Shown piece by piece: positions 51,816 through 59,072 of a DNA stretch of 64,000 nucleotides. Numbering within the stretch: the stretch's first letter is position 1; each line of letters starts with the position of its first letter. Both the position numbers and the translations under genes were made by a program. The DNA comes from Kineosporia rhizophila (lineage in GTDB: Bacteria > Actinomycetota > Actinomycetes > Actinomycetales > Kineosporiaceae): positions 1 to 64,000 of the forward strand of contig NZ_JAJSOH010000021.1 of NCBI RefSeq assembly GCF_021277265.1, written 5' to 3'. The notes under the pieces are model-generated. The model was not told the DNA's origin and did not search any database. It saw only the letters and a list, made by a program, of their open reading frames with translations.

Positions 51816-52703
51816 ATGGCCGTGACCACACCCACCCGTCCGCCCCGGGCGACCGCAGCCCCGACCCCACGCAACTACCGCCGGCTCCTGGAGATCAACT
51901 GGATCGGCGGCCTGGGCGGCTGGGTCTGGCTGATCGTGGTGATCCTGCCGATCTACTGGATCGTGCTCACCAGCGTGAAGAGCCGGGCGAACTACTACAC
52001 CACCAACCCGCTCGCCCCGCCGCCCGAGATCTCCTTCGAGAACTACAGTTTCGTGATGGACGCGGGCTTCATGCGGTTCTTCACCAACACCGCGATCGTC
52101 ACCCTGGGGTCGGTGATCCCGGCCATCCTGATCTCGTTCATGGCCGCGTTCGCGATCATCCGGGCCGGCGACGGGCGGTTCGTCCGCTCGGTGAACCTGC
52201 TGTTCCTGGCCGGGCTGGCGATCCCGTTGCAGGCGGTGATCATCCCGGTGTACCTGATCATCATCCGGCTGCAGCTGTACGACACCCTGCTGGCGATCAT
52301 CCTGCCCTCGATCGCCTTCGCCATCCCGCTGACCGTGCTGATCCTCACGAACTTCATCCGGGACGTCCCGAAGGAACTGTTCGAGTCGATGCGGATGGAC
52401 GGGGCCAGCGAGTGGCGCACCGCCTGGTCGCTGGCCTTCCCGCTGACCCGGCCGGCCCTGGTCACGGTGGGCATCTACAACGCCCTGACGATCTGGAACG
52501 GGTTCCTGCTGCCGCTGGTGCTCACCACCGACCCGAACCAGCGCACGCTGCCCCTGGCGTTGTGGTCGTTCCAGGGTCAGTACGGCGTGAACGTCCCGGC
52601 CGTGGCGGCCGCGGTGGTGCTGACCACGCTGCCGATCCTGGCGCTGTACGCAATCGGGCGACGCCAGCTGCTGAGCGGTCTCACTGCCGGGTTCGGTAAG
52701 TGA
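51816..52703 (+). CDS. ABC transporter permease (MalG-like)
   Basis: The 295-residue protein has six membrane segments and the EAA loop ELFESMRMDGASEWRTAWSL. It starts four bases after the previous stop. The final segment ALYAIGRRQLLSGLTAGFGK is typical of MalG proteins. No ATPase gene follows, so a shared ATPase is expected here too. Confidence 0.93.
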   Translation: MAVTTPTRPPRATAAPTPRNYRRLLEINWIGGLGGWVWLIVVILPIYWIVLTSVKSRANYYTTNPLAPPPEISFENYSFVMDAGFMRFFTNTAIVTLGSVIPAILISFMAAFAIIRAGDGRFVRSVNLLFLAGLAIPLQAVIIPVYLIIIRLQLYDTLLAIILPSIAFAIPLTVLILTNFIRDVPKELFESMRMDGASEWRTAWSLAFPLTRPALVTVGIYNALTIWNGFLLPLVLTTDPNQRTLPLALWSFQGQYGVNVPAVAAAVVLTTLPILALYAIGRRQLLSGLTAGFGK

Positions 52704-52735
52704 CCGTCCGGCCTGGAGCCCCTACGGAGGTACCC

Positions 52736-53740
52736 ATGAGCTCCAGGCCCGGACGGGCGACGCTGGCGACCATCGCCGAGGCCGCCGGTGTCTCCATCGC
52801 AACGGTGTCCAAGGTGGTGAACGGGCGCGACGACGTCTCCCCCGGCACCCGCGCGATGGTCGAGGAACTGTTGCGGGCGCACTACTACACCGGCCGCGGC
52901 GGTAGCCGGCAGACCACCATCGAGGTGGTCTTCGCCGGCCCGCTCGCGGCCTACAGCAACGAGGTGATGGAAGGGGTGCTCTCGGCCGCGGGCGAACCGG
53001 GCGTGGCGGTGATGCTCAGCAAGGGCCGCGGCCTGTCCACGGCCACCGCCTGGGCGCTGGCCGTGGCCAAGGCCGGGCGCAGTGCGGTGATCAGCGTCAG
53101 CAACGAGATGACGGTCGAGGACGCCACCGCCCTGGCCCGGGCCAAGGTGCCGCTGGTGGTGGTCGACCCGCTCACCCCGGCCGGCAACGAGGTCACCAGC
53201 GTCGGCTCGACCAACTACGCCGGCGGGGTCAGCGCGGCCGAGCACCTGCTCTCGCTGGGCCACACCCGCATGGCCTACCTGGGCGGCGAGGCCGAGGCGG
53301 GCTGCAACCAGGCCCGGTGGCAGGGTTTTCGCTCCACGCTCGAGGCCGCCGGGCACCCCGTCCCGCACGAACACGCCCTGCACAAGACTTTTCGCTACGC
53401 CGCCGGAGTGGCCGGGGGCGACTTCCTGCTCGACTCCCCCACGCCCCCGACCGCGGTCTTCGCCGGCAGCGACGAGATCGCGGTGGGCCTGATCGAGGCC
53501 TGCCGCCGCCGCGGACTCCGGGTGCCCGAGGACCTGAGCGTGATCGGGTTCGACGACACCCAGCTCGCCGAGTTCTGCTCACCTCCGCTGACCGTGGTGC
53601 GCCAGCCGCTGCGGGAGATGGGCCGGGTGGCGGTGCGCACCGCACTCCAGCTGGCCGCCGGGGCCACGGTCGACTCGCACCACGTGGAGCTGGCCACCAG
53701 CCTGGTCGTGCGGGCCTCCACGGCGCCACCCCGGCGCTGA
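52736..53740 (+). CDS. LacI-family regulator of the GH3/ABC locus
   Basis: The 334-residue protein has the HTH TLATIAEAAGVSIATVSKVVNG (from about residue 9) and a ligand domain with SVGSTNYAGGVSAAEHLLSLGHTRMAYLGG and VIGFDDTQLAEFCSPPLTVV. ATG at 52736 has ACGGAGG five bases upstream. A GTG at 52700 would overlap the permease but has no ribosome site. It is the last gene of the ABC operon, so it is made together with the transporter and probably binds the CGAAA/TTTCG sites. Confidence 0.92.
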   Translation: MSSRPGRATLATIAEAAGVSIATVSKVVNGRDDVSPGTRAMVEELLRAHYYTGRGGSRQTTIEVVFAGPLAAYSNEVMEGVLSAAGEPGVAVMLSKGRGLSTATAWALAVAKAGRSAVISVSNEMTVEDATALARAKVPLVVVDPLTPAGNEVTSVGSTNYAGGVSAAEHLLSLGHTRMAYLGGEAEAGCNQARWQGFRSTLEAAGHPVPHEHALHKTFRYAAGVAGGDFLLDSPTPPTAVFAGSDEIAVGLIEACRRRGLRVPEDLSVIGFDDTQLAEFCSPPLTVVRQPLREMGRVAVRTALQLAAGATVDSHHVELATSLVVRASTAPPRR

Positions 53741-53839
53741 CGATGTACCCGCCAGTTCCTGCACTCCCACTGCAATCTCCGCTGGGGATACCTCCGGCGG
53801 CCACCGAAAAGCCGCGCCCTGTGACGTAATCTCCGGCGG

Positions 53840-54907
53840 GTGAAGACGACCCGTCTGAAAGTGACACTGCGCAACGTCGAACCGAGGGTGCTCCGGGTCC
53901 TCGACGTGCCGTCCGACAGCACGCTGGGCGAGCTTCACGACCTGCTCCAGATCGGCCTCGGCTGGCTGGGGCTGGAGCGTGGCCGGTTCGTCCGCGGCCC
54001 GGCCACCTACCTGCCCGGCAACCCGGAGGCCACCCTGGCCGACCTGGTCGATCGGGCTGACCGGGCCGACGGGGGTGGCCACTTCGGCTACTTCTACGAC
54101 CCCCGGGCCCGCTGGGAACACGACGTGGTGGTGCTGGGGCCCGGCGGCGAGCAGGCGGGCTGCGTCTACGGCGAGGGGCCCTGCCCACCCGAGAGCACCG
54201 AGGGCCCGCGCGACTACGCGAACCGGCGGCGCACCCTGGGCGAAGACATGCTCGAGCTGTTCTGGGCCCCGCACGGCCCGGAGTTCGACCAGGCCCTCAC
54301 CGACCTGCGGGTGCGCCAGATGGCCGGGCTGGTGCCGGAGTCGGTCCGGCACCTGATGCGGCTCACCGAGGGCGGCGGCCTGGCCGAACCGGTGGTCGAG
54401 GCCATGCACGAACTGCGGCCGCGCTGGCCCCGGGCCGCCGGTGGTTCGCCGGTGACGGTGCTGCACGGCATCCTGCGCAGCACCGGCCTGCTCGGCCCGG
54501 CCGGCCGGGATCAGCTGCTGGTGGTGCGCCGGCTGCGTTCCTGGTTCGCCCCCGGCACCTTCACCGCCAGCGTCGCCGGGCTCGGAGTCGGCGCGCTGGC
54601 AGCCCGGGGCGCCCTCGACGAGGAGACCCTGGTCGGCATCGTGTTCAGCGAGACCGACCGGCGCAAGCCGGTGGCCCCCGAAGACGTACGGCACACGCTG
54701 GTGCACCTGCTGCCCGCGCTCACCGGTCTCGACCTGGCCGAGCGCACCGCCCAGGGCTGGTTCCCCGGTCCGTCCGCCCGCAGCCTGCTGCCCCAGGCCA
54801 CCGCCCTGTCCGTGTACGCCAGCGACCCGGCCCCGCTCCCCCCGTCGGCCCCACCCACCGCAGTGCCGGCCGGAACTGAGGATTTCCACACCCCGCCCGG
54901 GGGCTGA
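53840..54907 (+). CDS. pRiA4b ORF-3-like domain protein
   Basis: The 355-residue protein starts TTRLKVTLRNVEPRVLRVL, followed by SDSTLGELHDLLQIGLGW and the family block HFGYFYDPRARWEHDVVV (about 72-89), which matches the pRiA4b ORF-3 domain. The remainder (about 150-355) is unfamiliar, leucine-rich and helical. The domain often rides on plasmids and transposons, but no mobile element is visible here. GTG at 53840 fits the domain start. Function unknown. Confidence 0.78.
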   Translation: MKTTRLKVTLRNVEPRVLRVLDVPSDSTLGELHDLLQIGLGWLGLERGRFVRGPATYLPGNPEATLADLVDRADRADGGGHFGYFYDPRARWEHDVVVLGPGGEQAGCVYGEGPCPPESTEGPRDYANRRRTLGEDMLELFWAPHGPEFDQALTDLRVRQMAGLVPESVRHLMRLTEGGGLAEPVVEAMHELRPRWPRAAGGSPVTVLHGILRSTGLLGPAGRDQLLVVRRLRSWFAPGTFTASVAGLGVGALAARGALDEETLVGIVFSETDRRKPVAPEDVRHTLVHLLPALTGLDLAERTAQGWFPGPSARSLLPQATALSVYASDPAPLPPSAPPTAVPAGTEDFHTPPGG

Positions 54908-54949
54908 CACCAGTGCCCCGGCCGGTCCGGCCTTCGTAGCGTCGCTGCC

Positions 54950-55585
54950 ATGCAGACCGAAAACCTCGACGGCGTCGCCCAGTGGGCGGTCTCCCTGATG
55001 GAGAACCTCGGCAGCCCGGGCGCGGGCCTGGCCATCGCCCTGGAGAACCTCTTCCCTCCCCTGCCCAGCGAGATCATCCTGCCGCTGGCCGGTTTCACCG
55101 CCAGCCAGGGCACCTTCGGCCTGGCCGAGGTGCTGTTCTGGACCACCCTGGGTTCCGTCGCCGGGGCCCTGGCGCTGTACGGCCTCGGGGCCGGGCTGGG
55201 CCGGGACCGGCTGCGCCGGGTGGTGGCCCGGATGCCGCTGATGAACCTGCACGATGTGGACCGGGCCGAGGCCTGGTTCGCCCGGCACGGCGACAAGGCG
55301 GTGTTCTTCGGCCGGATGATCCCGCTCTTCCGCAGCCTGATCTCGGTACCGGCCGGGGTCGAGCGGATGCCGGTGCTGCGCTTCACCCTGCTCACCACCG
55401 CCGGCAGCGCGATCTGGAACACCGGGTTCGTCCTGGCCGGATACCAGCTCGGCGAACGCTGGGACGAGGTCGAGCAGTACGCCGGCCTCTTGCAGAAGGC
55501 CGTGATCGCCGTGGTCGTGGTGGCCGTCACCGTGTTCCTGATCCACCGGGTACGGCAGCGCACCCGCGGGACAATGGCATCGTGA
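54950..55585 (+). CDS. DedA-family membrane protein
   Basis: The 211-residue protein has ENLFPPLPSEIILPLAGF near residue 30 and FFGRMIPLFRSLISVPAG near 115-132, the two conserved re-entrant loops of DedA proteins, with the R-x3-R-x-x-x-x-x-P-A-G core. Bacterial DedA proteins flip lipids such as undecaprenyl phosphate or phosphatidylethanolamine. Its stop overlaps the histidine kinase start (GTGA), so membrane lipid state and the two-component system may be linked. Confidence 0.92.
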   Translation: MQTENLDGVAQWAVSLMENLGSPGAGLAIALENLFPPLPSEIILPLAGFTASQGTFGLAEVLFWTTLGSVAGALALYGLGAGLGRDRLRRVVARMPLMNLHDVDRAEAWFARHGDKAVFFGRMIPLFRSLISVPAGVERMPVLRFTLLTTAGSAIWNTGFVLAGYQLGERWDEVEQYAGLLQKAVIAVVVVAVTVFLIHRVRQRTRGTMAS

Positions 55586-56742
55586 CCAGGCTGCCGGCGG
55601 GTGCCCAGAGCAGGTCGGCCGATTCGGCGCTGCGGAACGGGCTGCGCACTGTGCTGCGGGCCGTGGGCGGGGCGGCCATCGGCACCCTGCTGCTCCCGGC
55701 CTACCTGCTCGGCCTGGTCGCGGCCGGGTTCAGCGCCCGCCCGGCCCAACTCGTGGCCATCCTCGAAGCCCGGCGCCTCTCCCGGTTCGACACCGCCGCC
55801 CGGAGCCCGCAGCCGCACGGCCGACGGCTGTACCTGTACCTGCTCTTGCGCACGGTACTGGCGGTGGCCACCGGGTACCTGCTCGTGGTGGTCGCCGCCG
55901 GTGTGGTGTTCGCGGTGGTGATGGTGGTCGGGGCCGCGACCCGTGGCCCGGTCGGGATGATCGACAGCGCGGCCGGCGAGGTCGGCTGGGGCACCGTCGC
56001 CTACTTCTTCCTGCCCGGGGTGCTGGTGCTGTTCCTGGTGCTCAGCGGTCTGGTCGCCACGGTCTGGATCGACCGCACCAGCTGGGCCGCCCTGGCCCGG
56101 CCCGGTGCCGGTGAGCTGGAACGCCAGGTGGACCGGCTGAACACGACTCTCACCGACGTGGTCGCGGCGGTGGACGCCGAACGCCGCCGGATCGAGCGCG
56201 ACCTGCACGACGGTGTGCAGCAACGGGTGGTGGCCCTGTCCATCCTGCTGGCCCGGGCCGAGCGCACCGCCGACCCGGACCGGCAGGCCGAACTGCACGC
56301 CCGGGCCCGGGCCGAGACGCAGGGTGTGCTCGACGACCTGCGCGACGTGGCCTGGCGCATCCATCCCGCCATGCTGGCCCGCGACGGGCTGGTGGTGGCG
56401 CTGGAGGCGCTGCGCGACCGCACCCCGGTACCGGTCCGGCTGCTCACCGACATCACTCATGAACTTGAGGGGGCCACCCAGGCCGCCGCGTACTTCGTGG
56501 CCAGTGAGGCGGTGACCAACGTGATCAAGCACGCCCGGGCGTCCTCGATCGAGATCCAGGTCCGCCGCACGCGCGGCGACCTGCTGCTCTCCGTGCAGGA
56601 CGACGGCGTCGGCGGCGCGGACGCGTCCGGGCCGGGGCTGAGCGGCATCGCCGCGCGGATCGCCGCCCGGGGTGGGCAGTTGCGCATCCTCAGCCCCGCC
56701 GGCGGCCCGACCCGGATCGAGGCGGCGATCCCGTGCGGCTGA
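55582..56742 (+). CDS. NarL-group sensor histidine kinase
   Basis: The 386-residue protein has about four membrane segments within residues 28-160 and almost no outer domain, so it likely senses the membrane itself. The phospho-accepting histidine is in ERDLHDGVQQ (His209). The ATPase domain carries ASEAVTNVIKHA (N box) and VQDDGVGGADASGPGLSGI (G box). GTG at 55582 overlaps the DedA stop. Its own stop overlaps the response regulator start by ten bases. Confidence 0.92.
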   Translation: MTRLPAGAQSRSADSALRNGLRTVLRAVGGAAIGTLLLPAYLLGLVAAGFSARPAQLVAILEARRLSRFDTAARSPQPHGRRLYLYLLLRTVLAVATGYLLVVVAAGVVFAVVMVVGAATRGPVGMIDSAAGEVGWGTVAYFFLPGVLVLFLVLSGLVATVWIDRTSWAALARPGAGELERQVDRLNTTLTDVVAAVDAERRRIERDLHDGVQQRVVALSILLARAERTADPDRQAELHARARAETQGVLDDLRDVAWRIHPAMLARDGLVVALEALRDRTPVPVRLLTDITHELEGATQAAAYFVASEAVTNVIKHARASSIEIQVRRTRGDLLLSVQDDGVGGADASGPGLSGIAARIAARGGQLRILSPAGGPTRIEAAIPCG

Positions 56743-57371
56743 CCTTGGCCGAGGACTCGACCCTGTTGCGGGAGGGCATCGCCCAGCTGCTCACCGCCGA
56801 GGGGCACCAGATCGTCGACGCGGTGGGCACCGCCGCCGATCTGCTCGCCTCGGTCGCCCGCACGGCCCCGGACCTGGTCGTGGTGGACGTCCGGATGCCG
56901 CCCGACTTCGTCGACGAGGGGGTCCGGGCCGCCCTGCGGATCCGCCGTGAGCATCCCGCCGTGGCCGTGCTGGTGCTCTCGCAGTACGTCGAAAGTCGTC
57001 ACACCAGCGAACTTCTCGACGGCCGGGGCGGGGTCGGCTACCTGCTCAAGGACCGGGTCTCGGACATCGGCGGATTCCTCGACGCGATCGAGCGGGTGGC
57101 GGCCGGTGGTACCGCCTTCGACCCGGAGGTGGTGCGCCAGCTCCTGGCCGCCCGGCGCCCGGACGAGACCGGTCTCACCGAGCGCGAACTCGCGGTCCTG
57201 GCCGCCCTGGCCGAGGGGCTGAGCAACGCCGCGGTGGCCGCCCGGCTGTTCATCAGCCAGAGCGCGGTGGAGAAGCACATCAACACGATCTTCACCAAGC
57301 TCGGCATCCCGCCGGACGCCTCGTACAACCGGCGCGTGCTGGCGGTGCTGGAACACCTACGCCGGCAGTGA
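56733..57371 (+). CDS. NarL/LuxR-type response regulator
   Basis: The 212-residue protein has a receiver domain with the phospho-acceptor Asp52 in VVVDVRMPP, followed by VLVLSQYVE and YLLKDRV with the conserved lysine. A C-terminal LuxR-type HTH follows (LTERELAVLAALAEGLSN, SAVEKHINTIFTKLG). GTG at 56733. It pairs with the kinase encoded upstream. Targets are unknown; the DedA gene in the same operon is the obvious candidate. Confidence 0.94.
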   Translation: MRLTLAEDSTLLREGIAQLLTAEGHQIVDAVGTAADLLASVARTAPDLVVVDVRMPPDFVDEGVRAALRIRREHPAVAVLVLSQYVESRHTSELLDGRGGVGYLLKDRVSDIGGFLDAIERVAAGGTAFDPEVVRQLLAARRPDETGLTERELAVLAALAEGLSNAAVAARLFISQSAVEKHINTIFTKLGIPPDASYNRRVLAVLEHLRRQ

Positions 57372-57396
57372 GAACAGCGAGGAGGGCAGTGCACGG

Positions 57397-57469
57397 TGGG
57401 CCCGGCCGGTCTCGAACCGACGACACCCGCGGTGTAAACGCGGTGCTCTACCAACTGAGCTACAGGCCC
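57397..57469 (-). tRNA. tRNA-Val (anticodon TAC)
   Basis: On the minus strand the cloverleaf is complete. The acceptor strand GGGCCTG pairs with CGGGCCC, the D arm is GCTCAGTTGGTAGAGC, and the anticodon stem CCGCG/CGCGG encloses TTTACAC. The T arm contains GGTTCGAGACC. The anticodon TAC reads valine GTA. Discriminator base is A and the CCA end is not encoded. Confidence 0.96.
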
Positions 57470-57471
57470 GA

Positions 57472-57498
57472 TCCGGAACTGCCGCAGGGCAGTCCGGA
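57472..57498 (-). terminator. stem-loop downstream of ahpE, just before tRNA-Val
   Basis: TCCGGA-CTGCC pairs with GGCAG-TCCGGA with one bulged base. It lies 13 bases after the peroxiredoxin stop and three before the tRNA, so it probably ends the ahpE message. Confidence 0.55.
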
Positions 57499-57510
57499 AG
57501 GAGATTTCTA

Positions 57511-57969
57511 TCAGAGCGCGGCGATGGCCTCGCGGTAGCCCTCGAGCGAGCGGGGCTCGCCCATGCCGTTCACCACGCTCCAGCGCAGCACGCCCTCCTT
57601 GTCGATCAGGAAGGTACCGCGCACGGCGCTGCCGGTGCTCTCGTTGAACACCCCGTACTCCTTGGCCACCGCCCCGTGCGGCCAGAAGTCGGACAGCAGC
57701 GGGAAGGCGAACTTCTCGATGTCGGCCCAGTTGCGCAGCGAGAACATCGGGTCGCAGGACACGGCCAGCACCTGCACCGCGCCGTCCTCGAAGGCCGCCA
57801 GGTTGTCGCGGATCTCGCACAGCTCACCGCTGCACAACCCGGAGAACGCGAACGGGTAGAAGACCAGGGCGACGTTCTTCTCCCCCTGGAACGCGGACAA
57901 CTCCACCACCTCGCCGTGCTCGCTCTTCAGGGCGAACCCGGGGGCGGCCTGGCCGATCTCCAGTGCCAT
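57511..57969 (-). CDS. ahpE: AhpE-type peroxiredoxin
   Basis: The 152-residue thiol peroxidase has FYPFAFSGLCSGELCEIRDN, giving the peroxidatic cysteine at position 46. A second cysteine at 51, five residues on, could act as an unusual resolving residue. The P-x3-x-C context and RGTFLIDKEGVLRW match the AhpE group, which reduces peroxides and peroxynitrite with mycoredoxin. ATG at 57969 has AGAGG upstream. In mycobacteria ahpE also lies beside the DUF3052 gene and aceE. Confidence 0.92.
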   Translation of the reverse strand: MALEIGQAAPGFALKSEHGEVVELSAFQGEKNVALVFYPFAFSGLCSGELCEIRDNLAAFEDGAVQVLAVSCDPMFSLRNWADIEKFAFPLLSDFWPHGAVAKEYGVFNESTGSAVRGTFLIDKEGVLRWSVVNGMGEPRSLEGYREAIAAL

Positions 57970-58002
57970 CTGCGCGTTTCCTCTCTGGCGGAGCAGGACT
58001 GG

Positions 58003-58031
58003 TCCGCACACCGGTTCACCCGGCGTGCGGA
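58003..58031 (-). terminator. stem-loop between the DUF3052 gene and ahpE
   Basis: A 12-bp stem with one mismatch (TCCGCACACCGG against CCGGCGTGCGGA) and a 5-base loop follows the DUF3052 stop by about 50 bases. It may separate its message from ahpE. Confidence 0.5.
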
Positions 58032-58082
58032 ACCCAGTCTGTCAGGAACCGGCCGGTGCGTGGGGCCCCCGGTCGGCTGGGC

Positions 58083-58511
58083 TCAGCGCCGGCCCGCCTT
58101 GGGGGTGGCCAGCCGTGTCCCGGTCCAGTCCTGGCACACGCTGATCGTGCTGGTCGCGTGGAGGCCGGCGGTCGGGGCGGCCTCTTCGATCTCGCTGTGC
58201 TCCACATGGCCGGAACGCCCGGCCTTGGGGGTCAGCAGCCAGATCACGCCACCCTCGGCGAGGTTCGTCAGGCCGTCGACGAGCGCGTCGACCAGGTCGC
58301 CGTCGCCGTCCCGCCACCAGAACAGAGCGGCATCCACGACGTCCTGTGCGTCCTCGTCGGCCAGTTCGTTGCCCGTCAGCGTCTCGATTGCGAGACGAAG
58401 ATCATCGTCCACGTCGTCGTCGTACCCGAACTCCTGTACGAACTGACCGGGCTTGAGTCCGAGCCGGCCGGCCATGGACTGCTCAGCCGCGGGCTCCGCG
58501 GTCGCGCCCAC
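58083..58511 (-). CDS. DUF3052-domain protein
   Basis: The 142-residue acidic protein has RLGLKPGQFVQEFGYDDDVDDDLR, ALFWWRDGDGDLVDALVDGL and GGVIWLLTPKAGRSGHVEHSEIEEAA. These are the conserved blocks of DUF3052 in actinobacteria. It is soluble and of unknown function. GTG at 58511. The same gene lies between ahpE and aceE in mycobacteria, so the order is ancestral. Confidence 0.88.
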   Translation of the reverse strand: MGATAEPAAEQSMAGRLGLKPGQFVQEFGYDDDVDDDLRLAIETLTGNELADEDAQDVVDAALFWWRDGDGDLVDALVDGLTNLAEGGVIWLLTPKAGRSGHVEHSEIEEAAPTAGLHATSTISVCQDWTGTRLATPKAGRR

Positions 58512-59072
58512 CTCACTGACCTCCTCCGCTGCCTACGCTCCCGCGCGGCGGCACTGGCGGCCCTCGACGGGCCGCTCAATCATCGGGCGGGTCTCACGAC
58601 CCGCTCGTTCGTCAATTCATCGCTCCGGCGACGATGCAACCATCACCAGGCTGGTCAGGCTAGTGGACTCCATCCCCTCAGTGCCGCGCAACCGCCCCGT
58701 CACCTCGTACTACTTGTTTTTGCCGGAACAATCGGCGGTCGGCACCACCTCACCACGCCTCCGGCGCCACCCGGTCGGGTGAGAACCGCTCCCCGCAACG
58801 CCTGCGACACGCCCCCGACACGCCTGCGACACGCCGCCGACACGCCCGGGGCAGACCGACATCTGGTGATCAAGAGCGCCCCGCCGTACCCGCCGCCGCA
58901 CCCAAGGGGCACACTGGAGGGTGGAAGGGCACGGCCGCCCCGGCACCCCGCTCAACTGGGGTACCTGTGACGCCCGGACAGCCCGTCAGCCAAGATAGAG
59001 GCCCGAACCGGTCGCGATCCGGCCGATTCGGCGTGTTTTCACAATCGTTGTCCTAAATCCAGGAGGGACGTC
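58512..59072. other. long intergenic region between the DUF3052 gene and aceE
   Basis: This 561-base gap has no convincing coding frame. It holds divergent promoters (not clearly resolved), a GGGCGGGTCTCACGACCCGC hairpin near 58578, a phased 11-bp repeat array at 58794-58848, and the aceE ribosome site (CCAGGAGGGA) at its end. Its size and repeats suggest extensive regulation of aceE. Confidence 0.6.
58794..58848. repeat. five tandem 11-bp direct repeats, consensus CGACACGCCNN
   Basis: Four units beginning CGACACGCC start at 58805, 58816, 58827 and 58838 with no gaps, preceded by one degenerate unit CGCAACGCCTG at 58794. Only the last two bases of each unit vary. The period equals one helical turn, as in sites for OmpR-type or SARP-type activators. 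Confidence 0.85.

Noticed and set aside
53840-54907. pRiA4b ORF-3-like gene considered as part of a transposon
   Set aside because: No transposase, inverted repeats or target duplication around it; composition matches the neighbours.
53579-56532. Long minus-strand frames opposite the pRiA4b-like, DedA and kinase genes
   Set aside because: All three plus-strand genes show family motifs and coupled starts; the minus frames do not.
57397-57469. tRNA-Val considered as an integration site
   Set aside because: No integrase, no partial tRNA repeat nearby, and the flanking ahpE-aceE order is conserved.
58794-58848. Repeat array considered as CRISPR
   Set aside because: Units are 11 bp with no unique spacers and there are no cas genes.
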